A stretch of 64,000 bases of DNA from JAIBJN01 sp963847985 (GTDB lineage Bacteria > Actinomycetota > Thermoleophilia > Gaiellales > Gaiellaceae): contig CAWKBS010000006.1 in the NCBI GenBank assembly GCA_963847985.1, positions 19,052 to 83,051 on the forward strand. The letters are read 5' to 3'. A program made the position numbers and the translations under genes. Under the pieces are notes generated by a model that was given only the letters and a program-made list of their open reading frames with translations, was not told the DNA's origin and did no database searches. Each line of letters opens with the position of its first letter. The stretch's first letter is position 1. This document shows, piece by piece, positions 52,887-60,642 of the stretch.

Positions 52887-53470
52887 TGGAGTGCGTTCTC
52901 GGCGGCCTGTGCGACCGTCGTGCGGTCGACGATGTCGTCGAAGCGTGAGACCGCCTCGCCGCTCCGCACGATCACGAGCACCGTCGGTGCCTCGAGGACC
53001 TCGTACTCGGCGGCCAGGTCGGCGACTGCGCCTTCCTTGGTCACGTCGACTGCGAGGTAGCCGGAGCCGGCCTCGGTCGCGCCCGCGCGCGCTTCGCGCA
53101 CGGCCGCGGCGTCGAGGTCGGAGCCGGGCGTGTGGAAGACGACGACGACGACGCGATGCTCCGCGAGGAGCTTGTCGAGAGCGGACATCTCCTCCTCGGG
53201 CTCGGCCGGCGGCGCGGGCTCGGTGGTCGTCGGCGCGGGTGGAGTGGGCGCCGGGGCCGTCGTGGTCACGGGCGCGGTGTCGATCGCCCCGGTGTCCACG
53301 GCGCCAGTGTCAACGGCACCTGTGTCGACGGCGGCCGAGCTCGTGGGGCGCGGCACGGGAATCGACTCCGGCGTGGCCGGCCCGCCCATGGCGAAGGCGC
53401 CGAAGCCGGCGCCGAGAAGGCCAAGCACGGCGATGGGGACGAGCACTCGGAGTCGTAGTTGCTGCCGCAT
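52883..53470 (-). CDS. Exported thioredoxin-fold protein lacking the CxxC motif
   Basis: This 195-residue protein has an N-terminal membrane anchor, four tandem VDTGA-type repeats, a Thr/Pro/Ala linker and a C-terminal thioredoxin-like domain (about residues 95-195: VVVVVFHTPGSDLDAAAVREARAG, YLAVDVTKEGAVADLAAEYEVLEAPTVLVI, in part). The cis-Pro loop (EAPTVL) is present, but the active site reads HTPGSD instead of WCxxC. It cannot be a disulfide oxidoreductase and may be a binding module. It lies downstream of pilA on the same strand. Confidence 0.78.
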   Translation of the reverse strand: MRQQLRLRVLVPIAVLGLLGAGFGAFAMGGPATPESIPVPRPTSSAAVDTGAVDTGAVDTGAIDTAPVTTTAPAPTPPAPTTTEPAPPAEPEEEMSALDKLLAEHRVVVVVFHTPGSDLDAAAVREARAGATEAGSGYLAVDVTKEGAVADLAAEYEVLEAPTVLVIVRSGEAVSRFDDIVDRTTVAQAAENALQ

Positions 53471-53512
53471 TCCACGTTCCCTATCGGCAGGGACGCGGAG
53501 GCCCTTAAGCAG

Positions 53513-53674
53513 AGCCCGTTTCGAAATGACGCCTCCCCGCCGGGGGGTGCTGGGCGAGTGCGAGGCAAGGACGCAGGGCGCGTTCGTAGCCGGAGGCTAC
53601 GGGCGCAACCGAGGACGCCGCATCGTGCCGGCCAGCGCGGCCCGGCGGGATAGGGCTTCGTTTCGACACGGGCT
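53513..53674 (+). ncRNA. Dispersed structured-RNA candidate, copy 3
   Basis: P1 pairs AGCCCGTTTCGAAATGA with its partner at 53656-53674 (one mismatch, one wobble). P2 is a perfect 9-bp helix, CCCGCCGGG (53536-53544) with CCCGGCGGG (53641-53649), continued by GTGCTGG/CCAGCGC. P3 is a 12-bp hairpin at 53580-53606 with two U-G pairs and a GGA loop. The blocks CAAGGACGCAGGG and GAGGACGC flank P3 as in the other copies. Plus-strand orientation is opposite to the adjoining pilA and thioredoxin-fold genes. Confidence 0.65.
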
Positions 53675-53680
53675 AGAAAA

Positions 53681-53706
53681 AGAAAGGGCGCGGTTTCCCG
53701 CGCCCT
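53681..53706 (-). terminator. Rho-independent terminator of pilA
   Basis: On the minus strand an 8-bp stem (GGGCGCGG / CCGCGCCC, loop GAAA) is followed by TTTCTTTTTC. It is the only classical T-tract terminator in the window, as suits a highly expressed pilin gene. Confidence 0.9.
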
Positions 53707-53730
53707 TCCCGATTCGGCTCCGAAGCCCGA

Positions 53731-54123
53731 CTAGCAGGCGAGCTTCGTGATGTCGGCCGCCGGGCCGGCCTTCTTGTAGATGGCCTGGCCGACGGTGCTC
53801 TCGATGCAGTACGAGCCCGCCGTAGCGCGAACGACGTTGACGTTCTTGATGCCCTGGTCGTACGACGCCTTCAGGACCGCAGAGGTGAGACCGGTGTAGC
53901 CGGTCGCCGTGTGGTCGGCGTAGAAGGCCTCGACGCCCGGGATGGCGGCGCGGACGTTCGCCTGCGCGGCCGAGTTCTCCGCACGGGCGCGGAAGCTGAG
54001 GTACGACGGGATGGCAATTGCGAGCAGGATGCCGATGATGATGATCACGACGAGGAGCTCGATGAGCGTGAAGCCGCCCTCCGAGTCCGTGCGCGAAATC
54101 CGGTTCCTGAGCCTCTGAATCAT
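53731..54123 (-). CDS. pilA: Major type IV pilin (PilA-like prepilin)
   Basis: This 130-residue type IVa-like prepilin has leader end GG, then FTLIELLVVIIIIGILLAIAIPSYLSF; the mature form would begin at Phe and carries Glu5. The head is about 90 residues, with cysteines at YCIES and the C-terminal KLAC that could form the pilin disulfide. ATG 54123 has AAGGAGT upstream. A GCCGATAC box (54188-54181, minus strand) lies about 58 bases before the start, but its -35 partner is poor. Confidence 0.93.
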   Translation of the reverse strand: MIQRLRNRISRTDSEGGFTLIELLVVIIIIGILLAIAIPSYLSFRARAENSAAQANVRAAIPGVEAFYADHTATGYTGLTSAVLKASYDQGIKNVNVVRATAGSYCIESTVGQAIYKKAGPAADITKLAC

Positions 54124-54237
54124 GAGCGGAACTCCTTCCTAAGTAACAAGCGTGTATAGCGAGCAGTGGCTCATGGGCAGGTATCGGCCGCCGTGACGTC
54201 GCAGCCGTCCCCCCGTTCGAGGGATTTCGCACCCCCC

Positions 54238-54265
54238 TTTAGCGAGGCGGCCCCCCTGCCGATAG
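54238..54265 (+). promoter_or_regulatory. Sigma-28/WhiG-type promoter of the pilT2-pilMNO operon
   Basis: TTTA (54238-54241), 16 bases, GCCGATAG (54258-54265). The leader of 18 bases contains GGGAG. The -35 is the weakest of the set. Confidence 0.55.
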
Positions 54266-54283
54266 CACCCGTCGGGAGCAACG

Positions 54284-55501
54284 ATGGAACCGACGACTCA
54301 GCCAATTCAGCCTGCCGTTCGCCAGCCCGCCCCTGTGGCGGAGCCGGCGCCCGCATCCACGCCCCCGCGCGAGCGACAGACGGCGGGATCGGTCGACGAC
54401 CTGCTCGAGCAGGTTGTCGTGCGCGGCGCCTCCGACCTGCACGTTACGGTCGGCTCCGAGCCCGTCGTCCGCGTCAACGGCCGCCTCGAGCGCCTCGAGG
54501 AGTTCGCCCGCCTCAGCCCCGAGGACACGCAGCGGATGCTCTACCGCATCCTCTCCACCGAGCAGCAGAAGCACTTCGAGACGAAGCGCCAGATCGACAT
54601 CTCCTACTCGATTCCCGGCCTCGCCCGCTTCCGCGTCAACGTCTACTTCCAGCGCGAGAGCCTGGGGGCGGCCTTCCGCCTGATCCCGGCCGAGCTGAAG
54701 ACGCTCGAGCAGCTCGGGCTTCCGCCGGTCCTCAAGGACTTCACGACGAAGCCGCGCGGCCTCGTGCTCGTCACGGGCCCGACCGGCTCGGGCAAGTCGA
54801 CCACGCTCGCGGCGGTGATCGACGAGATCAACCGCACGCGCGACGACCACATCATGACCATCGAGGACCCGATCGAGTTCCTCCACCGGCACAAGCGCTG
54901 CATCGTCAACCAGCGCGAGATCGGCCCGGACGCGGTCAGCTTCGCCGAGGCCCTCCGCGGCGCGCTCCGCCAGGACCCCGACGTGATCCTCCTCGGCGAG
55001 ATGCGCGACCTCGAGACGATCGGGACGGCGCTGACCGCGGCCGAGACGGGCCACCTCGTCTTCGCCACCCTGCACACGCAGGACGCGCCCTCCACGGTCG
55101 ACCGCCTCATCGACGTCTTCCCCGGCGCCCAGCAGGAGCAGGTCCGCGTGCAGATCGCCGCGACGCTCCAGGGCATCGTCACCCAGACCCTTCTTCCCAC
55201 CTCGGACGGCCAGGGGCGCGTCGCCGCGCTCGAGGTCCTCCTGCCCGACGACGCCGTCAGGAACCTCATCCGCCAGGCGAAGGTCGAGCAGATCTACTCG
55301 ATCATGCAGACGAACACCGGCCGCGGCATGCAGACGCTCGAGCAGGCCATGCTCGAGCTCGCGCGCTACGGGAAGATCACCACCGACGTCGCGCTCCAGC
55401 GCTCGAGCCGGCCCGACCAGCTCAAGAGCCTCTTCCAGCGCAACGGCCTTCTGGCCGCCGACGAGCCCGGCGCCGCCGGCCTGCGGGTGGCGGGAGGCTA
55501 G
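54284..55501 (+). CDS. Type IV pilus PilT-type ATPase (second copy)
   Basis: This 405-residue PilT-family motor has a Pro-rich N-terminal extension of about 40 residues before DDLLEQVVVRGASDLHVTV. Motifs are Walker A GPTGSGKST, IMTIEDPIEFLH, LLGEMRDLET and ETGHLVFATLHTQDA. It heads the pilMNO operon, so it could be the main retraction ATPase, with the copy at 41901 as a PilU-like partner, or the reverse. Sequence alone does not decide. It is followed after two bases by pilM. Confidence 0.92.
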   Translation: MEPTTQPIQPAVRQPAPVAEPAPASTPPRERQTAGSVDDLLEQVVVRGASDLHVTVGSEPVVRVNGRLERLEEFARLSPEDTQRMLYRILSTEQQKHFETKRQIDISYSIPGLARFRVNVYFQRESLGAAFRLIPAELKTLEQLGLPPVLKDFTTKPRGLVLVTGPTGSGKSTTLAAVIDEINRTRDDHIMTIEDPIEFLHRHKRCIVNQREIGPDAVSFAEALRGALRQDPDVILLGEMRDLETIGTALTAAETGHLVFATLHTQDAPSTVDRLIDVFPGAQQEQVRVQIAATLQGIVTQTLLPTSDGQGRVAALEVLLPDDAVRNLIRQAKVEQIYSIMQTNTGRGMQTLEQAMLELARYGKITTDVALQRSSRPDQLKSLFQRNGLLAADEPGAAGLRVAGG

Positions 55502-55503
55502 CG

Positions 55504-56572
55504 ATGGCGAAGAAAGTCGTAGGACTCAAGCTCGGCGCCTCGCGGCTCACGGCCGCGTGCGTGTCCGTCAACGGCTCCGCCGAGGTCATGCAGCTCGCGA
55601 GCGCGCCGCTTCCCCCCGACTTGATCGCCGGGGGCGAGGTGCGCGACGTCGAAGGCGCTCGCCGAGGCGCTCAAGGAGTTCTTCTCGAAGCAGAAGCTGC
55701 CGAAGCGCAACGTGCGCATCGGGCTCGCCAACAACCGCGTCGGCGTCCGCACCATCGAGGTCTCGGGCATCGACGACACGAAGCAGCTCGCCAACGCCGT
55801 TCGCTTCCGCGCGCAGGAGGCCCTGCCGATCCCGATCGACGAGGCCGTGCTCGACTTTCAGATCCTCGGCGACGCCACCGCCGCCGACGGCTCGTCGGCG
55901 AAGCGCGTCCTCCTCGTCGTGGCCTACCGCGACCTCGTCGCGGCCTACGCAGAGGCATGCCGCCTCGCCGGCCTCCGCCTCCTCGGCGTCGACCTCGAAG
56001 CCTTCGCGCTTCTTCGCGCCCTCACGCCGACGTTCGCCACCCAGCCCGGCGGCGGCGCCGAGCGGAGCGCGCTCGTCGCGGTCTCCATCGGCTCCGAGCG
56101 CAGCGTCCTCGGCGTCTCCGACGGCTATTCCTGCGAATACACCCGCGTCCTCGAGTGGGGCGGCAACCACCTCACCGACGCTCTCGCCACCAGTCTCGAG
56201 CTGCCGCCTTCAGAGGCGGAGCGCATCAAGGTCGAGCTCGGGCTCCAGGGCGACCGCGTGCCGGAGGGTGTCGGCCCCGAGCAGGCCGTGCGCGCCCGCG
56301 AGGCTCTCAAGACGGGGCTCCAGGCGCTCAGCCGCGAGCTCGTCTCCTCGCTCCAGTTCTACCAGGGCCAGCCGGACTCCCTCGGGATCCGCGAGCTCGT
56401 CCTCGCCGGCGGCACGGCGCAGCTTGCAGGCCTCGAGACCGAGCTTCAGCAGCTCGTCGGAGTGCCCGTTCGCGTCGGCGACCCGCTCGCCGGCGTCTCG
56501 GTCGGCAAGCGCCTGAAGGGCGAGCCGAGCCCCGCGTTCGCGGTGCCGATCGGCCTGGGGATGGCCAACTGA
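55504..56572 (+). CDS. pilM: Type IV pilus inner-membrane platform protein PilM, frameshift near 55654
   Basis: This actin-like cytoplasmic ring protein binds the PilN tail. The first frame gives KKVVGLKLGASRLTAACV (the phosphate-1 motif) to GGEVRDVE; the following frame continues ALAEALKEFFSKQKLPKRNVRI and RIGLANNRVGVRTIEV up to the end at GLGMAN. Removing one G near 55654 gives one open frame of about 355 residues. The second half, including VAVSIGSERS and ELVLAGGTAQLAGLE, is intact. The stop overlaps the pilN start (TGATG). Confidence 0.9.
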
Positions 56573-57444
56573 TGGATCTTCAGAAGGAAATCAAGCTTTC
56601 CGACCTCTTCCGCCGGAACAAGGGTCCGGCCGAGGAGGACGCGCCGAAGGCGGAGAAGCCGCCCAAGGAGAAGAAGGAGCGCAAGAGCTTCTCCTTCTCG
56701 CGCGCGAGCAAGCCGAAGGAGCCCAAGGCGCCGAAGGCCGACAAGGACGGGGCGAACGTCTCGGCCAAGTCGGCGCCGGCGGCGCCGGCCGTGCCGCTCA
56801 TGCGCGCGTTCGACCTCCTGCCCAAGGAGAGCGAGCGCGAGTCGACATCCACGTCGCCGGCGTTCCTCAAGGTCGTCCTTGCCCTCGTCGCCATCCTCGT
56901 GCTGGCCGCCCTGGCGGGCGGGTACATGATGATGAGCGCGCGCGCGACGGAGCGGCAGGCCGCCGTCGACGACCTGCGGGCGCAGGTTGCCGCGATCGAG
57001 GCGCAGGCTACAGAGGACGCGGGGCCCAGCACGGCCACGCTCACTGCGGAGGGCCAGGCGCGGACTGCCGCGCTGTCCGAGGCGCTCGCCGCCCGCGTGG
57101 CCTGGGATCGCATCCTCCGCGAGTTTTCGCTCGTCCTGCCGGACGACGTCTGGCTGACGACGCTTACGTCCAGCGGTCCCGCCGCTGCCGCCCTGCCCGT
57201 CCCGGGCGCCCCGGCCGGAGGCGACTCGTCGTTCTCCATCAACGGCTTCGCCACGAGCCACGAGGCCGTCGCCACCCTTCTCTCACGTCTCGAGGTCATC
57301 CCCGAGTTCTCCAGCGTCCAGCTCCAGTCGAGCGCGCGCGGAGGCGGTGGGGCCGAGGGCGGCTCGAGCACGAACGCGAACCCGCAGGACGTCGGCTTCA
57401 CCATCCTCGCCACGATCACTCCGAACGGGGTGCCGGCCCAATGA
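56572..57444 (+). CDS. pilN: PilN-like pilus assembly protein
   Basis: This 290-residue bitopic protein has a cytoplasmic Lys/Glu/Pro-rich N-terminus of about 100 residues, one membrane helix (VVLALVAILVLAALAGGYMMM), a coiled coil and a periplasm-side alpha/beta domain (LREFSLVLPDDVWLTTLTSS). PilN normally has a very short tail that docks in PilM; the long charged tail here is unusual but begins MDLQKEIKLSDLF, comparable to the INLLP-type docking peptide. The stop overlaps pilO by four bases. Confidence 0.87.
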   Translation: MDLQKEIKLSDLFRRNKGPAEEDAPKAEKPPKEKKERKSFSFSRASKPKEPKAPKADKDGANVSAKSAPAAPAVPLMRAFDLLPKESERESTSTSPAFLKVVLALVAILVLAALAGGYMMMSARATERQAAVDDLRAQVAAIEAQATEDAGPSTATLTAEGQARTAALSEALAARVAWDRILREFSLVLPDDVWLTTLTSSGPAAAALPVPGAPAGGDSSFSINGFATSHEAVATLLSRLEVIPEFSSVQLQSSARGGGGAEGGSSTNANPQDVGFTILATITPNGVPAQ

Positions 57445-58121
57445 AGATGAAGAAGCAAGTCCCAGTCGCCGTCATCGTCCTTCCGGCGCTCCTGATCCTC
57501 GCGCTCGTCGGCTACTTCCTGCTGGTCAAGCCGAAGCAGGACGCCGCCGGCAAGCTGGCCGGCGAGATCGCCACGCTCGAGACACAGCTCGAGGTTGCCA
57601 TGGCCGCCCAGCGCCAGCCGCAGGCGGACGAGTCCGCGATTCAGGTCGCCGAGGTCTTCGAGGTCACCAAGGCGATGCCGGACGAGGACGACATGCCCGG
57701 GATGCTCCTCGAGCTCAACTCGGTCGCGTCCGCCGCGGGCATCGAGTTCCTCTCGATCGCCCCGCAGGCCGCCGCCGTGCAGACGAGCTACACGGCGCTT
57801 CCGATCAACCTCTCCTTCGAGGGCAACTACTACGACCTGACCGACTTCCTCTTCCGCCTGCGGAACCTCGTCAACGTGCGCGACGGCGAGCTCGCGGCCA
57901 ACGGGCGCCTGTACGCGCTCGAGTCGTTGAGCATGTCGGAGGGGCCCGACGGCTTCCCCGAGATCGCCGCCTCGCTGACCGTCACCGCCTACTACTACTC
58001 GACGGCGCCGCCTGCGGCCGCGCCCGCCGCGCCCGCTGCGCCGGCCGGAACCGATACGACGGCGACCACGACCGCGCCCACCACGACCGCTCCCGAGGGC
58101 GAATCCTCGGTGACGCCCTAG
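57441..58121 (+). CDS. pilO: PilO-like pilus assembly protein
   Basis: This 226-residue bitopic protein has a membrane helix (AVIVLPALLILALVGYFLLV), a coiled-coil stretch (LAGEIATLETQLEVAMAAQRQ) and a ferredoxin-like domain (MLLELNSVASAAGIEFLSIAP, LSFEGNYYDLTDFLFRLRNLV). This is the PilO layout. It pairs with PilN to form the alignment subcomplex. A Thr/Ala/Pro-rich C-terminal tail of about 40 residues is added. ATGA overlap with pilN. Confidence 0.88.
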   Translation: MKMKKQVPVAVIVLPALLILALVGYFLLVKPKQDAAGKLAGEIATLETQLEVAMAAQRQPQADESAIQVAEVFEVTKAMPDEDDMPGMLLELNSVASAAGIEFLSIAPQAAAVQTSYTALPINLSFEGNYYDLTDFLFRLRNLVNVRDGELAANGRLYALESLSMSEGPDGFPEIAASLTVTAYYYSTAPPAAAPAAPAAPAGTDTTATTTAPTTTAPEGESSVTP

Positions 58122-58123
58122 CC

Positions 58124-58798
58124 GTGCCGCGCAAGAGAAAGTCAGCCGAGGCCGCCCTCAAGGCGAAGGAGAGAAAGCAGAAGAAGCTGCTCATCGTCCT
58201 CGCGCCCGTGTTCCTCGGGCTCGCCGTGTGGCAGGGCCCGAAGATGTACGGCACGCTCCTCGGCGGGTCGCCCCCGCCCGAGGCCGCGGAGGTGACCACG
58301 GCGCCGACCGCGACCACTCCGGTTGCACCGGGGACGACGCCTCCGCCTCCTGCGGGCCAGCTCGCCGATACCGAGGTCCCGCCGGAGCCGAACCCGGCGA
58401 AGCTCATCTCGTTCAGCCTCTTCGGCGGCAAGGACCCCTTCCTCTCGCCGCATCCTTCGACCGACCCGACGGCGCCGGCGCCGACGTCTTCCCCGAGCAC
58501 GCCGTCGAGCTCCTCGCCGAGCAGCGGGCCGGGCGGGAGCGAGAACGAGGAGCTCACTGCGGTGATCGAGGTCAACGGCGTGTCCGAGACGGTCTCGCTG
58601 GGGGAGGAGTTCCCGACGAGCGACCCGACCTTCACGCTCGCGGCGCTGACGCTCGAGGGCGCCACGATCGGCGTCGTGCAGGGCATGTTCGAGACGGGCG
58701 AGGAGACCATCGAGATCGAGGTCGGCGAGGAGGTCACCCTGGTGGCCGCGCCGGAGTCGACGCAGTACGTGGTCAAGCTCGTCGACGTCCTCAACTAG
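58124..58798 (+). CDS. Bitopic protein following pilO (possible PilP counterpart)
   Basis: This 224-residue protein starts at GTG 58124, two bases after pilO. It has a basic N-terminus (PRKRKSAEAALKAKERKQKK), one membrane helix (LLIVLAPVFLGLAVWQ), a Pro/Thr linker with the segment LISFSLFGGKDPF, and a beta domain (ELTAVIEVNGVSETVSLGEEFPTSD, in part) with SLFGGKDPFLSPH. The KDPF motif and a small beta domain recall PilP and GspC HR regions. No lipobox and no secretin are present, as expected for a monoderm. Confidence 0.72.
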   Translation: MPRKRKSAEAALKAKERKQKKLLIVLAPVFLGLAVWQGPKMYGTLLGGSPPPEAAEVTTAPTATTPVAPGTTPPPPAGQLADTEVPPEPNPAKLISFSLFGGKDPFLSPHPSTDPTAPAPTSSPSTPSSSSPSSGPGGSENEELTAVIEVNGVSETVSLGEEFPTSDPTFTLAALTLEGATIGVVQGMFETGEETIEIEVGEEVTLVAAPESTQYVVKLVDVLN

Positions 58799-58810
58799 CC
58801 CGTTCGCGCC

Positions 58811-58838
58811 TTGAGCGGCGCGGGCCGGCTGCCGATAC
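58811..58838 (+). promoter_or_regulatory. Sigma-28/WhiG-type promoter of the pilV-like gene
   Basis: TTGA (58811-58814), 16 bases, GCCGATAC (58831-58838), then nine bases to the GTG. Confidence 0.65.
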
Positions 58839-58847
58839 GAGAGTGCG

Positions 58848-59615
58848 GTGTTCCTTCTGAGACGTTTTCCGAGTGCACGCGTCCGCGACCAGGGTGGCTT
58901 CGGCATGGTCGAGCTCCTGGCCGCGATGAGCGTCATGGTCGTCGGCCTGCTCGCCATCTTCACGATGTTCCAGTCGGGGATCATCTCCATCCGGAACGCC
59001 GGCCATCAGACGACGGCGGCCGTGATCGCCAGCTCCCAGATGGAGAAGCAGCGTGGGGCCGAGTACGAGACGATCGGGCTCGCCAACGCCGCGGTGAACG
59101 TTGCCGACACCGTCTACAAGGGCGACGTCGCCTACACCGTCGGAGGCTCCGCCACCTCGAGCCTCGCCGGCGCGATGACCGCGAGCACGACGACGATGCA
59201 GGTCACGAACGGGGCGAGCTTTCCCTCGTCGAACGGCTTCCGGGTGAAGGTCGAGTACGAGATCGTCAGGGTGACGGCCGGGGCCGGCTCGAGCACCTGG
59301 ACGGTCACACGCGGCGTCGACGGAACGGCGGCGGTTGCGCACGGCGCCGGGGTCCCGACGCCGATCGTCCAGCGGGTTGACGTCAACGCCTGCGGCACTG
59401 CGCCCTGCACGACGCTCGTGCCGACCACCAGCGTGACCGGGGCGGACGGCCGGCTCTACCGCGTGGATCTCTACGCCACCTGGACCGAGGTGCGAAACTC
59501 GAGCGGCGCCACCGGCCGCTCGGTGAAGCTGATCACGGTCGTCGTCCGCGACCAGGCCGCGCCGTTCCGCGTCTGGGCCCGCGTCGCGTCGACGTTCGAC
59601 CAGTCCACGGGCTGA
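58848..59615 (+). CDS. Prepilin-like minor pilin (PilV-like)
   Basis: This 255-residue prepilin has the motif GGFGMVELLAAMSVMVVGLLA, with Glu5, and the following FTMFQSGI helix. The large head includes a segment TSSLAGAMTASTTTMQVTNG and a later VDVNACGTAPC, resembling phage or tail-fibre-like beta modules more than classical pilin heads. Minor pilins of the PilV type prime assembly and modify adhesion. GTG 58848 stands nine bases from the -10 box. Confidence 0.82.
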   Translation: MFLLRRFPSARVRDQGGFGMVELLAAMSVMVVGLLAIFTMFQSGIISIRNAGHQTTAAVIASSQMEKQRGAEYETIGLANAAVNVADTVYKGDVAYTVGGSATSSLAGAMTASTTTMQVTNGASFPSSNGFRVKVEYEIVRVTAGAGSSTWTVTRGVDGTAAVAHGAGVPTPIVQRVDVNACGTAPCTTLVPTTSVTGADGRLYRVDLYATWTEVRNSSGATGRSVKLITVVVRDQAAPFRVWARVASTFDQSTG

Positions 59616-59625
59616 GCCAAGCGGC

Positions 59626-59670
59626 TTGACACGGCTAACAGCGTTAGCTAAGCTGGCTAACGTTGTTACC
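59626..59670 (+). promoter_or_regulatory. Promoter with two TetR-type operators
   Basis: TTGACA (59626-59631), a 17-base spacer and TAAGCT (59649-59654) form a housekeeping promoter. The spacer holds the palindrome GCTAACAGCGTTAGC (59634-59648), and a second near-palindrome GCTAACGTTGTTACC lies at 59656-59670, 22 bases further on, i.e. on the same DNA face. Confidence 0.75.
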
Positions 59671-59689
59671 CCGGAGTGAAGGAGCCGCC

Positions 59690-60079
59690 ATGCACGCCCT
59701 CGCCCTCCATCTGTCCCGACCCCAGCGACGCCTGGGCTATGCCCTTCTCGCCGCAGCGCTCGTCGGGCTGATCCTCTTCGTCTACGCGCGCGAGACGGTC
59801 GGCTGGTGGCCGCTGGTCGCGTTCGGCCTCGGCCCGGACCTGCCGCTCCTCCTAGGCGCCGGCCGTGGGCTCGAGCGCGGGCAGCTCCATCCGCGGGCTG
59901 TGCCGCTCTACAACCTCGTCCACCGCTTCTGGGGCCCCGTCCTCCTGGGCGCAGCCGCACTCGCGGCGAGCCTCCCGGCCGCCTGGCTCGTGGGCGCGCT
60001 CGTTTGGGCGACGCACGTCGCGGTCGACCGCGCCGTCGGCTACTCCCTCCGGACGCGTGACGGCTTCCAGCGCGGCTGA
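59690..60079 (+). CDS. DUF4260-family membrane protein
   Basis: This 129-residue protein has four hydrophobic helices and the family features VAFGLGPDLPLL, LYNLVHRFWGPVLLG, WATHVAVDRAVGYSLRT and the C-terminal DGFQRG. Function of the family is unknown. ATG 59690 follows GAAGGAG. Its end overlaps the TetR gene by 23 bases. The pair stands inside the pilus cluster, between pilV and pilC, with a promoter of another type. Confidence 0.85.
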   Translation: MHALALHLSRPQRRLGYALLAAALVGLILFVYARETVGWWPLVAFGLGPDLPLLLGAGRGLERGQLHPRAVPLYNLVHRFWGPVLLGAAALAASLPAAWLVGALVWATHVAVDRAVGYSLRTRDGFQRG

Positions 60080-60590
60080 GCCGACCCCGCGCGCGCGTGA
60101 GCTCGCCGCGGCGGCCCGGGCGCTCCTCGACGAGGAGGGGCCGGACGCGCTCACCATGCGCCGGGTCGCCGACCGGCTCGGGATCCGGGCGCCCTCCATC
60201 TACAAGCACCTGGACGGCAAGGACGCGCTCGAGGCGGCCGTCATCTCCCAGGGCTTCGTCGAGCTGGCGGATGCCTTCGAGGACGCGGTAGCGGGGAGCG
60301 ACGACCCGCTCGGAGCGCTCGCAGCCGGCTATCGCGCCTTCGCGCTGGAGCGCCCGCACCTCTACCGGCTGATGACCGAGCGCCCGCTGCGGCGCGACCT
60401 GCTCGCCCCGGGCGTCGAGGAGCGTGCGGCCCGCCCGCTCGTGGAGGCCGCCGCGGGGGACGAGGCGCTAGCCCGGGCCGCCTGGGCCTTCGCGCACGGG
60501 ATGACCGTGCTCGAGCTGAACGGCCGCTTTCCGCCCGACGCCGACCTCGACGCCGCCTGGCGCGAGGGCCTGTCGGGCTTTCGGCGCTAG
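60057..60590 (+). CDS. TetR-family transcriptional regulator
   Basis: This 177-residue protein has an N-terminal helix-turn-helix (ALTMRRVADRLGIRAPSIYKHLDGKDAL) and a TetR_C-type ligand domain. It is translated from GTG 60057 within the end of the DUF4260 gene and probably represses that gene and itself through the tandem palindromes at 59634-59670. The ligand is unknown. Confidence 0.88.
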   Translation: MTASSAAEPTPRARELAAAARALLDEEGPDALTMRRVADRLGIRAPSIYKHLDGKDALEAAVISQGFVELADAFEDAVAGSDDPLGALAAGYRAFALERPHLYRLMTERPLRRDLLAPGVEERAARPLVEAAAGDEALARAAWAFAHGMTVLELNGRFPPDADLDAAWREGLSGFRR

Positions 60591-60605
60591 CGCGTCTCCT
60601 GGCGC

Positions 60606-60633
60606 TCAAGCCGGGGGGCACGGATGCCGATTT
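60606..60633 (+). promoter_or_regulatory. Sigma-28/WhiG-type promoter of pilC
   Basis: TCAA (60606-60609), 16 bases, GCCGATTT (60626-60633), then nine bases to the ATG. Confidence 0.65.
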
Positions 60634-60642
60634 CGAAGCGGT

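Noticed and set aside
54181..54188. Sigma-28-type promoter for pilA
   Set aside because: GCCGATAC is present on the minus strand, but the bases 16 upstream read ACGG; kept only as a note in the pilA entry.
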